A stretch of DNA of 64,000 nucleotides. It comes from Gammaproteobacteria bacterium. Its GTDB lineage: Bacteria > Pseudomonadota > Gammaproteobacteria > Nevskiales > Nevskiaceae. The DNA lies in NCBI GenBank assembly GCA_026398875.1, contig JAPLSB010000004.1, forward strand, positions 101,523-165,522, written 5' to 3'. The notes beneath the pieces are model-generated. The model did not search any database. It saw only the letters and a list, made by a program, of their open reading frames with translations, and was not told the origin of the DNA. This document shows, in pieces, positions 37,499-46,568 of this stretch (position 1 is the first letter of the stretch; every line of letters starts with the position of its first letter). Both the position numbers and the translations under genes were made by a program.

Positions 37499-39370
37499 AT
37501 GAACCCAGTGCACGTTGGACGGCAGAGCGCCCTGCCGTCGGCTGCAGCCGTCACGCTGACCCTTTGCGCATCCGCTGCAGCAGTGGCCGCTGGCGATCTG
37601 GTTTCTGCAGCCGCTCCGGACGCCATGCCGGACAGCCAGTGGCTCAGCTACAACGGCACTGCGGATGGACAGCGCTACGCGAATGTTGCCCAGATCACGC
37701 CGGAAAACGTCAGTGAGCTGGCCGAGCATTGCCGGATCAAGCTCGATAGTAGCGGCTCATTGCACACCGGCCTCGTGCAACTCGATGGAACGCTGTATCT
37801 GACCACTGCGCGCGACACGATTGCGCTCGATGCCAGCAACTGCGCGCAGCGCTGGCGCCACCGCTACACACCGGAGCAGGCGGAGGTCTTTGCGGTCAAT
37901 CGGGGTGTTGCCTACGCCAACGGCAAGCTGTTCCGCGGCACGGCGGACGGTCGTCTGCTGGCGATCGACGCGTCGACCGGCAAGACCATCTGGCAGCAGC
38001 AGGTTGGTGATCCGCTGCAAGGCGAGTTCTTCAGCGCCGCGCCGATCGTCTGGCAGGGGCTGCTGATCATTGGCAGTGCCGGCAGCGACTGGGGCGTCAG
38101 AGGCCGGATCATGGCTTACGACCAGAGCAACGGCCGCGAGGTGTGGCGCTTCAACACGATCCCGCGCGGCAAGGAACCCGGGGCTGAAACCTGGGCCGAA
38201 CGTGGCAGCGCCCGTTATGGCGGCGGCGGTTCCTGGACCCATTATTCGATCGACATGTCGACCGGCGAAGTGTTCGTGCCGGTCGGTAACCCGGCGCCGG
38301 ACATCGTGCCCGGACATCGTCCCGGAAAGAACCTGTACACCGACAGCATGGTCGTGCTCGATGCGCGCACCGGCGCGCTGAAGTGGTACCACCAGATGGT
38401 GTCGAACGATGGCCACGACCTGGATCTCGGGGCTGCGCCGATGCTGTATCAGGATTCGAAAGGGCGTCCGATTGCCGCGATCGGCTCCAAGAACGGCCAT
38501 CTGTACGGCGTCGATCGCGAAACCCGCAAGCGTGTTTACGACACGCCGATTGCCCGTATCGAAAACGAAGGTGTGCAGCCAACTGCAGCCGGACTGCATG
38601 TGTGTCCCGGCCTGCTCGGCGGTGTCGAATGGAACGGCCCGGCCTACGACGCGAAGAACAAGGCGGTCGTGGTTGGCGTCGTCGACTGGTGTTCGACGAT
38701 CACGCCCAAACCGCAAAAGGACTACATCCCCGGCCAGTTCATGATGGGCGGCGAGTTCAAGATGGACGAGGAATCGTTCGGCTGGGTCCGGGCGATCGAT
38801 CCAGACAACGGCACGCTGCGCTGGAGCTACAAGGCCGATGGCCCGGTGGTGGCCGGTGTCACGCCAACAGCTGGCGGCGTGGTGTTCACCGGCGACATGG
38901 CCGGCAATTTTCTCGTCCTCGACAGCGCCAGCGGCAAGCTGCTGAAGAAGGTCGCCACCGGAGGTGCGGTCGCCGGCGGCGTCATCAGCTACGCGCTCGG
39001 CGGCACGCAGTACGTGGCGTCGACCTCCGGCAACGTGTCGCGGCTGACCTTTGGCGTCAGCGGCTCGCCGACGCTGATCCTGTACAAGCTCGGCGGTGCC
39101 GGCAGCCCGGCACTCGCTGCAGCGGCAGCATCCGCTGCCGGCAGCGAGGTCAGCGGTGCAGCGATCTACGGCAAGGTCTGTTCAGCCTGCCACGGTGCCA
39201 ACGCCGAAGGTGGAGTCGGCCCATCGCTGAAAGGTGTGTCGGCGCGGCTCGGCCTCGCGAAGACCATCGAATGGATCAAGAACCCTTCGGCCAAGATGCC
39301 GCGCTTCTATCCAGGCTTGCTTGCCGAAGCCGACGTCGCGGCGGTCGCCGCACACGTCCAGAAATACTGA
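37499..39370 (+). CDS. PQQ-dependent quinohemoprotein dehydrogenase with C-terminal cytochrome c
   Basis: A 623-residue periplasmic enzyme with a signal peptide (about residues 1-31), an eight-bladed PQQ propeller (about 45-535; tryptophan-docking-like repeats such as ALDASNCAQRWRH and AIDASTGKTIWQQQ) and a cytochrome c domain with CSACH (561-565) and likely axial Met600 (AKMPRF). It would oxidise an alcohol or related compound and pass electrons to the respiratory chain. The vicinal Cys pair typical of alcohol dehydrogenases is not obvious, so the substrate is open; polyvinyl-alcohol-dehydrogenase-like enzymes have similar architecture. The ribosome site is AGGAG. It appears to be transcribed alone. 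Confidence 0.85.
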   Translation: MNPVHVGRQSALPSAAAVTLTLCASAAAVAAGDLVSAAAPDAMPDSQWLSYNGTADGQRYANVAQITPENVSELAEHCRIKLDSSGSLHTGLVQLDGTLYLTTARDTIALDASNCAQRWRHRYTPEQAEVFAVNRGVAYANGKLFRGTADGRLLAIDASTGKTIWQQQVGDPLQGEFFSAAPIVWQGLLIIGSAGSDWGVRGRIMAYDQSNGREVWRFNTIPRGKEPGAETWAERGSARYGGGGSWTHYSIDMSTGEVFVPVGNPAPDIVPGHRPGKNLYTDSMVVLDARTGALKWYHQMVSNDGHDLDLGAAPMLYQDSKGRPIAAIGSKNGHLYGVDRETRKRVYDTPIARIENEGVQPTAAGLHVCPGLLGGVEWNGPAYDAKNKAVVVGVVDWCSTITPKPQKDYIPGQFMMGGEFKMDEESFGWVRAIDPDNGTLRWSYKADGPVVAGVTPTAGGVVFTGDMAGNFLVLDSASGKLLKKVATGGAVAGGVISYALGGTQYVASTSGNVSRLTFGVSGSPTLILYKLGGAGSPALAAAAASAAGSEVSGAAIYGKVCSACHGANAEGGVGPSLKGVSARLGLAKTIEWIKNPSAKMPRFYPGLLAEADVAAVAAHVQKY

Positions 39371-39455
39371 GCAGGATCGTTGCGGGCATTGATCGACCGG
39401 CGAATCTGCGGGACATTCTTCCGGCGTCCGTCTACCGCAGGCTCGGGAGAAGTCG

Positions 39456-40202
39456 ATGAAAACGCTGGCGATCTACAACCTGAAAGGCGGTGTCGGGAAA
39501 ACGGCCGCCGCCGTCAACCTCGCCTATCTGGCGGCCCAGAGCGGCCTGCATACGGTGCTGTGGGACCTTGATCCGCAAGGTGCGGCGACCTGGTACCTGA
39601 ACGGCGACGGTGCAAAGGCACCGGACAAGGCGGTCTGGCGCGGTTCGTCGCCGATCGGCCGGCGCATCGTCGAAACGCTCTACGACAACCTGCATCTGGT
39701 GCCCGCTGACCTGGAAACCCGGCATCTGGACGTCTGGCTGCGCAAGGATGACAACAGCCACGACCGTCTGCGCACGCTGATCGAACCGCTGTCCGAGCAG
39801 TACAGCCTTGTCGTGCTCGATTGCCCGCCAAGCCTGTCGCACGTGGCCGACAACATCTTCGCGGCCGCCGACCGCATCCTGGTGCCGACGGTGCCGACGC
39901 ACCTGAGCCTGCGCGCGCTGATGACGCTGATCGACTACTTCAAGGCGCAAGAACTGCCGCGCACCCGGTTGCGGCCGTTCTGGTCGATGGCCGATCGCCG
40001 CCGCGGCCTGCATCGCGGCCTGATCGAGCAGCCACCGAAGACCATGAAAGACGTCTGCACCGCCGTGATTCCGTACGCCGCATCGGTCGAGCGGATGGGC
40101 GAAACGCGCGCACCGCTGGAAGTCAGCGAGCCTTCGAGCTACGCGGCGGAGTGCTACCGCGCACTGTGGGCCGAGAACGCGAACTACCTGCGGCGCAGCT
40201 AG
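39456..40202 (+). CDS. ParA family ATPase (orphan)
   Basis: The 248-residue protein starts with a deviant Walker A, KGGVGKTAAAVNLA (residues 9-22), followed by WDLDPQGAATWYL and Walker B LVVLDCPPSLSHVADN. These define the ParA/MinD group that forms ATP-dependent patterns on DNA or membrane. No ParB-like partner lies beside it. It is about 4.5 kb from the parS site in recF, but the true chromosomal ParAB may be elsewhere. It could instead position another cargo. Confidence 0.82.
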   Translation: MKTLAIYNLKGGVGKTAAAVNLAYLAAQSGLHTVLWDLDPQGAATWYLNGDGAKAPDKAVWRGSSPIGRRIVETLYDNLHLVPADLETRHLDVWLRKDDNSHDRLRTLIEPLSEQYSLVVLDCPPSLSHVADNIFAAADRILVPTVPTHLSLRALMTLIDYFKAQELPRTRLRPFWSMADRRRGLHRGLIEQPPKTMKDVCTAVIPYAASVERMGETRAPLEVSEPSSYAAECYRALWAENANYLRRS

Positions 40203-40206
40203 CGTC

Positions 40207-41172
40207 TCAGACCGGCTGCGGCACCAGCACGCGCGCCGGTTCGCCGCAGAACGCGCGCAGCACTTCGTCAACCGTCCGCTCGCGCAGTTCCTGGATTGCA
40301 TCCGGGCTGGAAAACGCGATGTGCGGTGTGGCGATCACCCTGGGGTGCGAGGTCACCGCGATCGGCGGCTCCGGCTCGCCAGCGATCACGTCGAGTGCGG
40401 CGGTATCCAGCTGGCCTGATTCAAGCGCATCTAGCACGGCGGCGTTGTCGACCAGACCGCCGCGGCTGACGTTGACGAACAAGGCGCCGCGCTTCATCTG
40501 CGCAAAGCGGGCCGCGTCGAACAGATTCACTGTGGCCGGCGACAGCGGCAGCAGCGCGATCACCGCATCGGCCTGCGGCAGCAGCGCATCTAGGCTCATC
40601 CATTCGACGAGGGCCGCGTCAGCGCCGCTCGGCGCCGTGCGGCCGCAGGCGATGACCCGCAGGCCCCAGCCGGACAGCTTGCGGGCCACCCGCTTGCCGG
40701 CGCGGCCGTAGCCGACCAGGCCGACGGTCAGCCCGCGGGTCCGCCGCAGGCGCGCCAGCGCCGGGTCCCAGAGGCCGCGCTTGACCTCCCGGTCCCATTG
40801 CACGATGCCGCGCGACCAGGCCAGCAGCATCGCCACTGCGTGGTCGGACACTTCCTCGACGCAGTAGTCCGGCACGTTGGTAACCCGCGCACCGGCCGCC
40901 CAAGCGGCATCCAGCGCGATGTTGTCGAGCCCGACACCGTAGCGGGCCACGATCGCCAGATCGCGGCAGTGGCCGATCGCCGTTGCCGACACCTGCGCCC
41001 AGCAGGTCATGATCGCTTGCGGACGTTCGCGTGCGGCGATCGCATCGATCTCGTGGCCGGGCAGCGCGGCCGAACGCCCAGCCACCACACGCAGGCCGGC
41101 GGCTTCGAGGTGGCGGTGCTCGTAATCGAGATCCGGCCACGGGTAGTCGGTGATGAAGACGGTCTTTTTCAC
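40207..41172 (-). CDS. D-2-hydroxyacid dehydrogenase, C-terminal-binding-protein type
   Basis: A 321-residue NAD-dependent enzyme. YGVGLDNIALDAAWAAG and NVPDYCVEEVSDHA (about residues 88-117) characterise CtBP-like dehydrogenases, and the NAD motif is GLVGYGRAGKRVARKL (about 152-167). Substrate Arg (NVSRGGLVDN), Glu (GEPEPP) and His (ATPHIAF) are in the expected order. Possible substrates are phosphoglycerate, glyoxylate or a related hydroxyacid. It converges on the parA-like gene with a four-base gap. Confidence 0.83.
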   Translation of the reverse strand: MKKTVFITDYPWPDLDYEHRHLEAAGLRVVAGRSAALPGHEIDAIAARERPQAIMTCWAQVSATAIGHCRDLAIVARYGVGLDNIALDAAWAAGARVTNVPDYCVEEVSDHAVAMLLAWSRGIVQWDREVKRGLWDPALARLRRTRGLTVGLVGYGRAGKRVARKLSGWGLRVIACGRTAPSGADAALVEWMSLDALLPQADAVIALLPLSPATVNLFDAARFAQMKRGALFVNVSRGGLVDNAAVLDALESGQLDTAALDVIAGEPEPPIAVTSHPRVIATPHIAFSSPDAIQELRERTVDEVLRAFCGEPARVLVPQPV

Positions 41173-41317
41173 GGCGGCGACGCTAGCAGATTGCGCATCG
41201 AGTCGATGGTTGCGGGCGAACCCTCAGGACCACGCGCAATGCTCGATGCAGCGGCGCACTCGGCTAGGCTCGCAGCCACAAGGGACGCCCACCAGAACCC
41301 CGCAGGAGGAGAGCCGC

Positions 41318-42370
41318 ATGATCGACAACCCGTACTACTCGCAGGCCGTGCACGGCCCGTACGACACCTACGACCTCGGCAACTTCACGCTTGAGGACGG
41401 CGGCACCCTCCGCGGCTGCCAGCTGGCGTATGCGACCTTTGGCACGCTGAACGAGGCCAGGAACAACGCGATCCTGATCACCACCTGGTTCTCGGGCACC
41501 TCGAAGATCATGGAGCAGGTCTACACCGGCCCCGGCCGGGCGCTGGACCCGGCGAAGTACTTCATCGTCATCGTCAACCAGATCGGCAACGGGCTGTCGT
41601 CATCGCCGCACAACACGCCGTTTCCGGCCGGCATGGCCAACTTCCCGAAGGTGCGGATCGGCGACGACGTGCGCGCGCAGCATCGCCTGCTGACCGAAAA
41701 GTTCGGCATCACCGAACTGGCGCTGGTGACCGGCGGCTCGATGGGCGCGCAGCAGACCTACGAATGGGCGGTTCGCTATCCGGACATGGTCAAGCGCGCC
41801 GCACCGCTCGCTGGCACCGCGAAGAACACGCTTCACGACCAGATCTACGCCGACACGCTGACTGAAGCGATCACTTCCGATCCAGGCTGGAACAACGGCT
41901 GGTACACCTCGCACATGGATGTCCGCGACGGTCTGCGCCGTCACGCCAAGCTGTGGGCGGTGATGGGCTGGAGCACCGAGTTCTACGCCCAGGGTCGGAT
42001 GGCCGCGCTGGGCTTTTCGTCGCTCGACGATTTCATCACCAACTTCATGAACGGCTTTTTCGGCGTGATGGACCCGAACGCGCTGCTGGCGATGGCCTGG
42101 AAGTGGCGCAACGGTGACGTCAGCCGCCACACCGGCGGCGATCTCGCGGCCGCACTCGGCCGGATCAAGGCCAAGACCTACGTCATGCCGATCAGCACGG
42201 ACATGTTCTTCCCGCCGGTCGACTGCGAGCGCGAAGCGGCGTTGATTCCGGGTGCGGTGTTCCGGCCGATCCAGTCGATCGACGGCCATCTGGCGCTGTT
42301 CGGCGCCGATCCGGGCTATGCGGCGCAGATCGATGCGGCGCTGGGCGAGTTGCTGGCGACGCCGGTCTGA
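41318..42370 (+). CDS. MetX-like alpha/beta hydrolase
   Basis: The 350-residue protein resembles homoserine O-acetyltransferases: TGGSMGAQQTYEW with nucleophile Ser141, Asp295 (STDMFFPP) and His324 (DGHLALFG) form a catalytic triad. The start has a strong ribosome site GGAGGAGAG. It is divergent from the CtBP-type gene. Because it lacks several MetX residues as far as I can judge and has no methionine-pathway neighbours, a general esterase or acyltransferase is equally likely. Confidence 0.78.
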   Translation: MIDNPYYSQAVHGPYDTYDLGNFTLEDGGTLRGCQLAYATFGTLNEARNNAILITTWFSGTSKIMEQVYTGPGRALDPAKYFIVIVNQIGNGLSSSPHNTPFPAGMANFPKVRIGDDVRAQHRLLTEKFGITELALVTGGSMGAQQTYEWAVRYPDMVKRAAPLAGTAKNTLHDQIYADTLTEAITSDPGWNNGWYTSHMDVRDGLRRHAKLWAVMGWSTEFYAQGRMAALGFSSLDDFITNFMNGFFGVMDPNALLAMAWKWRNGDVSRHTGGDLAAALGRIKAKTYVMPISTDMFFPPVDCEREAALIPGAVFRPIQSIDGHLALFGADPGYAAQIDAALGELLATPV

Positions 42371-42384
42371 GGCAACCGATGGAC

Positions 42385-42505
42385 CTCGCGCAAAGACGCG
42401 AAGACGCCAGCACCGCCAAAGCAGAAAACGAAAACGGGCCAAGAACCACTTGAATGGTCTTGACCCGCTTTCGCTGTTCTTTGCGTCTTGGCGTCTTTGC
42501 GTGAG
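42385..42505. repeat. Dispersed palindromic element, copy B
   Basis: About 121 bp that is nearly palindromic throughout. The left end CTCGCGCAAAGACGCGAAGACG pairs with the right end GGCGTCTTTGCGTGAG. An inner stem (CGAAAACGGGCCAAGAACC with GGTCTTGACCCGCTTTCG) surrounds a small loop ACTTGAAT. It lies 15 bp after the MetX-like gene and before the converging purK stop, so as RNA it could act as a bidirectional terminator. Confidence 0.85.
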
Positions 42506-42538
42506 GCTCGCTTTTCCCCGCTCGCGACGGACCGCCGC

Positions 42539-43639
42539 TCAACCGCCGTCCGGCAGGATCGCCAGCAGCGCCGCGACGCGCGCCTTCAGCGTTGCCTGAT
42601 CGGCCGCGGTCACCGTCGCATGGCCGATCTTGCGTTGCGGCTTCGGCGTCTTGCCGTACAGGTGCGTGTGCACGCCGGGCAGGCGGCTGGCGGCCTCGGT
42701 ATCGGGCGCCAGGCCGATGTAGTTGACCATCACCGAAGAGCCGCGCAGCTCGGTCGATCCCAGCGGCAGACCGGCAATCGCTCGCAGATGGTTCTCGAAC
42801 TGCGAGGTCTCGGCGCCCTCGATGGTCCAGTGCCCGGAGTTGTGCACGCGTGGCGCGATCTCGTTGGCGATCAGCTGACCACCGGCCACGAAGAACTCGA
42901 AGGCCAGCACGCCGACATAGTCCAGATGCTCGGCAACTCGCCGCGCGTAGTCCTCGCCCTGCGCCTGCAGCGGATCGTTCACCGTCGGCGTCGCGGTGCG
43001 CAGGATGCCGGCGCGATGGACGTTCTCGACCAGCGGGTAGAACACCATCTCGCCGCTCGCCGAGCGCACGGCGAGACAGGACACTTCACGATCGAACGGC
43101 ACGAAGGCTTCAAGGATCAGCGGCTGGCCGCCAATCGCGTTCCACGCGGCATCGAGATCGGCCGGCACGCGCAGCACCGCCTGGCCTTTGCCGTCGTAAC
43201 CCATGCGTCGCGTCTTGAGCACCGCCGGCAGGCCGGTGATCGCCACCGCGGCATCAAGGCCTTCGCGGCTGTCGACCGCCGCATGGGTCGGCACCGGAAT
43301 GCCAAGCGAGCGGAACAGCGCCTTCTCGGACAGCCGATCCTGGCCGGCAGTCAGCGCCTTCGGGCCGGGATGCAGCGGTACGCGGGCAGCAACGAACTCG
43401 GCAGCCGCATTCGGCACGTTCTCGAACTCGAAGGTCGCGAGATCCACGCGCGAGCAAAACTCGGCCAGCGCGGTTTCGTCGCTGTAATCGGCGTGGATAT
43501 GCTCGCCGAGCGGTGCCGCGCAGGCTTCAGGCGCGGGATCGAGAAACACGAAATCGATATCCAGTGGATAGCCCGCCAGCGCCAGCATTCGGCCGAGCTG
43601 GCCGGCTCCGAGCACGCCGATCTTCAGTCCGCTCTTCAT
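42539..43639 (-). CDS. purK: N5-carboxyaminoimidazole ribonucleotide synthase
   Basis: A 366-residue ATP-grasp enzyme that carboxylates AIR in purine synthesis. IGVLGAGQLGRMLALAGYPL (residues 7-26) is the PurK start. FEFENVP, the ATP-binding KTRRMGYDGKGQ and EIAPRVHNSGHWTIEG are further markers. The start is eight bases after purE; the long open frame beyond it overlaps purE and is not used. Confidence 0.96.
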   Translation of the reverse strand: MKSGLKIGVLGAGQLGRMLALAGYPLDIDFVFLDPAPEACAAPLGEHIHADYSDETALAEFCSRVDLATFEFENVPNAAAEFVAARVPLHPGPKALTAGQDRLSEKALFRSLGIPVPTHAAVDSREGLDAAVAITGLPAVLKTRRMGYDGKGQAVLRVPADLDAAWNAIGGQPLILEAFVPFDREVSCLAVRSASGEMVFYPLVENVHRAGILRTATPTVNDPLQAQGEDYARRVAEHLDYVGVLAFEFFVAGGQLIANEIAPRVHNSGHWTIEGAETSQFENHLRAIAGLPLGSTELRGSSVMVNYIGLAPDTEAASRLPGVHTHLYGKTPKPQRKIGHATVTAADQATLKARVAALLAILPDGG

Positions 43640-43647
43640 GGTCGCGT

Positions 43648-44160
43648 TCAGGGCAGCGGCAGCGCGCCGTCGTTCAGGACCTTGGCCGTCTGCGCGGCGC
43701 GGAAAGCGTCGAGCTTGGCTGCGTAGGCCGGCTCGAAAGCGCCGAGGATTGCGCAGGCCAGCAGCGCGGCGTTGGTGGCGCCGGCCGTACCGATCGCCAG
43801 AGTCGCCACCGGAATGCCGGCCGGCATCTGCACGATCGACAGCAGTGAGTCGACACCCGACAGCATCCGCGACTGCACCGGCACGCCGAGCACCGGCAGC
43901 CGTGTCTTCGACGCGGCCATGCCCGGCAGATGCGCGGCCCCGCCGGCGCCGGCGATGATCACCTTGAGCCCGCGGTCGGCGGCCGTAGCGGCGTAATCGA
44001 AAAGCAGATCCGGCGTGCGGTGCGCGGAAACGACCCGCGTCTCGTACGGAATCCCCAGCTCGCCGAGCGTCCGCGCTGCGTGTTCCATCGTCTCCCAGTC
44101 GGAGCGGGAACCCATGATCACGCCCACCAGCGGCGCGGCTTTCAGTGCGGAGTCGGACAC
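43648..44160 (-). CDS. purE: N5-carboxyaminoimidazole ribonucleotide mutase
   Basis: The 170-residue enzyme converts N5-CAIR to CAIR, following Pur[14 protein letters not shown] and [15 protein letters not shown], with [11 protein letters not shown] and [16 protein letters not shown], are the class I PurE signature. It is directly upstream of purK (eight-base gap), forming a purEK operon. Confidence 0.97.
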   Translation of the reverse strand: MSDSALKAAPLVGVIMGSRSDWETMEHAARTLGELGIPYETRVVSAHRTPDLLFDYAATAADRGLKVIIAGAGGAAHLPGMAASKTRLPVLGVPVQSRMLSGVDSLLSIVQMPAGIPVATLAIGTAGATNAALLACAILGAFEPAYAAKLDAFRAAQTAKVLNDGALPLP

Positions 44161-44253
44161 GGCAAGGTCTTCGGTAAGGGCGCGGCAATCGCGAAAAGGG
44201 CGCGGATTATTTCACCAGCGAGGTGAAATCGCATTGCAGGATTCTCGACGCGA

Positions 44254-44352
44254 CTCACGCAAAGGCGCGAAGACGTCAGGGAAAGGCGCAAAAGCCATTG
44301 AATTTGTTGCTGAAGAATCTGCTTTTCAGCGCGGCTTTTGCCTTTGCGTGAG
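44254..44352. repeat. Dispersed palindromic element, copy C
   Basis: About 99 bp between the purE start and the SIMPL gene stop. It begins CTCACGCAAAGGCGCGAAGACG and ends GGCTTTTGCCTTTGCGTGAG, giving perfect 13-bp outer arms (CTCACGCAAAGGC) plus a further inner pairing (GCAAAAGCC with GGCTTTTGC). The core is AT-rich. Its termini match copies A and B. Confidence 0.83.
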
Positions 44353-44374
44353 ATGGCGGTTGCCAAGCCCGGAA

Positions 44375-45115
44375 TCAGGGTGCGGTCAGGTCGAAATCGG
44401 CGTTGACGGTGGCGCTGTAGCGAATCTGCCCGGCGGAGAAGCCCATTGCTTCGTTGCCGGATTCCGGCGCGGCATCTGCAGAAGCCATCACCGCGAAGCG
44501 CGCCTTCTGCATTTGCGGCGCCGGGACGTACTCGGCATTGGCATTCAGCGTGTGCACGGCGCCGAGCTTGACCCCCAGCGCGTCGGCCAGCACCTTGGCC
44601 TTGGCGCGGGCATCTTCAGCCGCCTTGGCCAGCGCATCGCGGCCGAGCGCTTCGGCTTTCGACGATTCGAGCTGCGGGTCGGAGACATTGTTGATGCCGG
44701 CGGTGGTCGCCTTCAGCAGCACGTCACCGATCTTGTCGAGATCGCGCACCACCACCTCGATGCCACGCGTCAGGTGATAGCCCAGGAACTTGCGGCCGCC
44801 CTTGCCGCTGTAGTCGTACTCCGGCTGAATGCTCAGACCGGCCGTGGAAATGTCGGCTTCGGCGATGCCGAGTGCCTTGAGCGCGGCAAGGTAGTCCTTG
44901 ACGATGCGGCTGACCTCGGTCTGCGCGACGCGCAGATCCAGCTTGGTGGTCTCGACTTGCATCGAGATGCGCGCACGGTCCGGTGTCACTGCAACTTCAC
45001 CACGGCCGCTGACGTTCACCGAGCGGCGATCCGGCAGGTGATCCGATGCCAGCAGCGGGCTCGACAGGCTACCGATCAGCAGCGCGGTGGCCGTGGAAAC
45101 GAAAAGCTTGTTCAT
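44375..45115 (-). CDS. SIMPL (DUF541) domain exported protein
   Basis: A 246-residue protein with a signal peptide (about residues 1-24, cleaved near LLASD). VNVSGRGEVAVTPDRARISMQVETT and later AEDARAKAKVLADALGVKLGAVHTL are typical of the SIMPL/DUF541 family. Family members affect stress resistance and envelope signalling, but their biochemical role is unclear. It is divergent from sufT. Confidence 0.88.
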   Translation of the reverse strand: MNKLFVSTATALLIGSLSSPLLASDHLPDRRSVNVSGRGEVAVTPDRARISMQVETTKLDLRVAQTEVSRIVKDYLAALKALGIAEADISTAGLSIQPEYDYSGKGGRKFLGYHLTRGIEVVVRDLDKIGDVLLKATTAGINNVSDPQLESSKAEALGRDALAKAAEDARAKAKVLADALGVKLGAVHTLNANAEYVPAPQMQKARFAVMASADAAPESGNEAMGFSAGQIRYSATVNADFDLTAP

Positions 45116-45266
45116 GGGCGATGCGGTCCTTGCGCGAGGTAGGGCGGCATCCTGCCGCCATTCCCTGCCCCGAACAACCTCTGCCGCCGATTGGCGCGTG
45201 AATATCCAGCGTACTCGCCAGCCGCTAGACTGCGGGATTCAACACTCGCCGGATCCTTGCTTCCCC

Positions 45267-45818
45267 ATGTCGTACTACAACCATCAGACCGTTTCGCTGA
45301 CGCGTGACGTGATCGGCGTGCTGATCCCGGCCGGGACACGCGTCGAACTGCCGACCGGTGCCGAGGCCACGATCACCCAGGCGCTCGGCGGCAGCTATAC
45401 GGTGGAGGTGCAGGGCCACCTGTTCCGCATCGATGGCAAGGATGCCGATGCGCTCGGCATGCAGCCGACCGACGAAGTGGTGCTGGCCGCCGATGCCAGC
45501 GAAGACGAGGTGGCGGCCGCCGTGCGCCGTCAGCTGGAGACGGTCTACGACCCGGAAATCCCGATCAACATCGTCGAGCTGGGTCTGATCTACGACAGCC
45601 GCCTCGAGCCCGCCGAGGACAATGGCTGGAAGCTGCACGTGGTGATGACCCTCACTGCGCCCGGCTGCGGCATGGGCGACGTGCTGGTCAGCGACGTCAA
45701 GACCAAGGCCATGCAGGTACCTGGCGTCCGCGAAGCCGATGTCGAGTTGACCTTCGACCCGCCGTGGTCCCAGTCGATGATGTCGGACTCGGCGAAGCTG
45801 CAGGCGGGCTTCCTGTGA
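45267..45818 (+). CDS. sufT: Fe-S cluster assembly factor SufT (MIP18/DUF59 family)
   Basis: The 183-residue protein has an N-terminal beta domain and the C-terminal MIP18 domain with DPEIPINIVELGLIYD and TLTAPGCGMGDVL, including the conserved Cys. PPWSQSMMSDSAKLQAG ends the family. SufT helps maturation of Fe-S proteins under high demand. The suf operon is not present here. The apaG start overlaps its stop, suggesting co-translation. Confidence 0.87.
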   Translation: MSYYNHQTVSLTRDVIGVLIPAGTRVELPTGAEATITQALGGSYTVEVQGHLFRIDGKDADALGMQPTDEVVLAADASEDEVAAAVRRQLETVYDPEIPINIVELGLIYDSRLEPAEDNGWKLHVVMTLTAPGCGMGDVLVSDVKTKAMQVPGVREADVELTFDPPWSQSMMSDSAKLQAGFL

Positions 45819-46198
45819 CCGACACGCTGACCCGCGGCGTCCGTGTCACGGTGGCTCCGCATTACCTGGCCGAGCAGTCCGAGCCCGGCCGCTCGCATTA
45901 CCTGTTCGCCTATCAGGTGACGATCCGCAACGAAGGCGACGAGTCGGTGCAGCTGATGTCGCGGCACTGGATCATCACCAACGGTGAAGGCAAGACCGAG
46001 GAAGTGCGCGGACCGGGTGTGGTTGGCGTGCAGCCGAAGCTGTCGCCGGGTGAGGAATTTCAGTACACCAGCGGCTGCCCGCTGATCACGCCGGTCGGCA
46101 CCATGCACGGCAGTTATCAGATGGTCACCGATGATGGCGAGCAGTTTGATGCCCTGATCGGCCCGTTTCGTCTGGCCGTGCCGCGCGCGCTGAACTAG
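45815..46198 (+). CDS. apaG: ApaG protein (Co2+/Mg2+ efflux-associated)
   Basis: A 127-residue fibronectin-like protein with YLFAYQVTIRNEGDESVQLMSRHWIITNGEG, the ApaG signature; about the same length as E. coli ApaG (125). It starts at GTG overlapping the sufT stop (GTGA). Its function is poorly defined and linked to metal resistance. The usual partners rsmA and apaH are not beside it. Confidence 0.92.
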   Translation: MTDTLTRGVRVTVAPHYLAEQSEPGRSHYLFAYQVTIRNEGDESVQLMSRHWIITNGEGKTEEVRGPGVVGVQPKLSPGEEFQYTSGCPLITPVGTMHGSYQMVTDDGEQFDALIGPFRLAVPRALN

Positions 46199-46498
46199 TC
46201 AGCGGCCCGGGCTTGTGCCGATGCTCGGATCGATCTGACGCAACGCTTCGCCGACGGTCGGCTGGCCGGTCGAGCGCAGATCGTAGGCTCCGTACACCCG
46301 ACCCGATGCCGCATTGCACTGACCTTGTGGCCGCTTGATCCTGGTTCCGGTGTCGCGCAGGCAGGTCGGGTCTGCGGCCGTTTGACGGTCGGTTGTCTCG
46401 GCAGCGGGCTTGGCTGGCTCTGGATCGGCAGCGAAGGCTGGAGCAGCGACCACCAGCGTCATGGCAACAAGGATCAGCAGATTCGACCGGGATGGCAT
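46199..46498 (-). CDS. Small exported protein, unknown function
   Basis: A 99-residue protein with a signal peptide (MPSRSNLLILVAMTLVVAAPAFAAD). The mature part is Thr/Ala-rich and ends with CLRDTGTRIKRPQGQC and GRVYGAYDLRSTGQ, a two-Cys stretch that might form a disulfide. I recall similar short proteins in Xanthomonas-like genomes, without known function. The stop codon abuts the apaG stop. Confidence 0.65.
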   Translation of the reverse strand: MPSRSNLLILVAMTLVVAAPAFAADPEPAKPAAETTDRQTAADPTCLRDTGTRIKRPQGQCNAASGRVYGAYDLRSTGQPTVGEALRQIDPSIGTSPGR

Positions 46499-46568
46499 GG
46501 CAGGTCCTTGCGGTTCGGAAGGCTCGCTGCAATCTACGCCGCAGATCCGGAAGAGAACAGTCGCGCCG

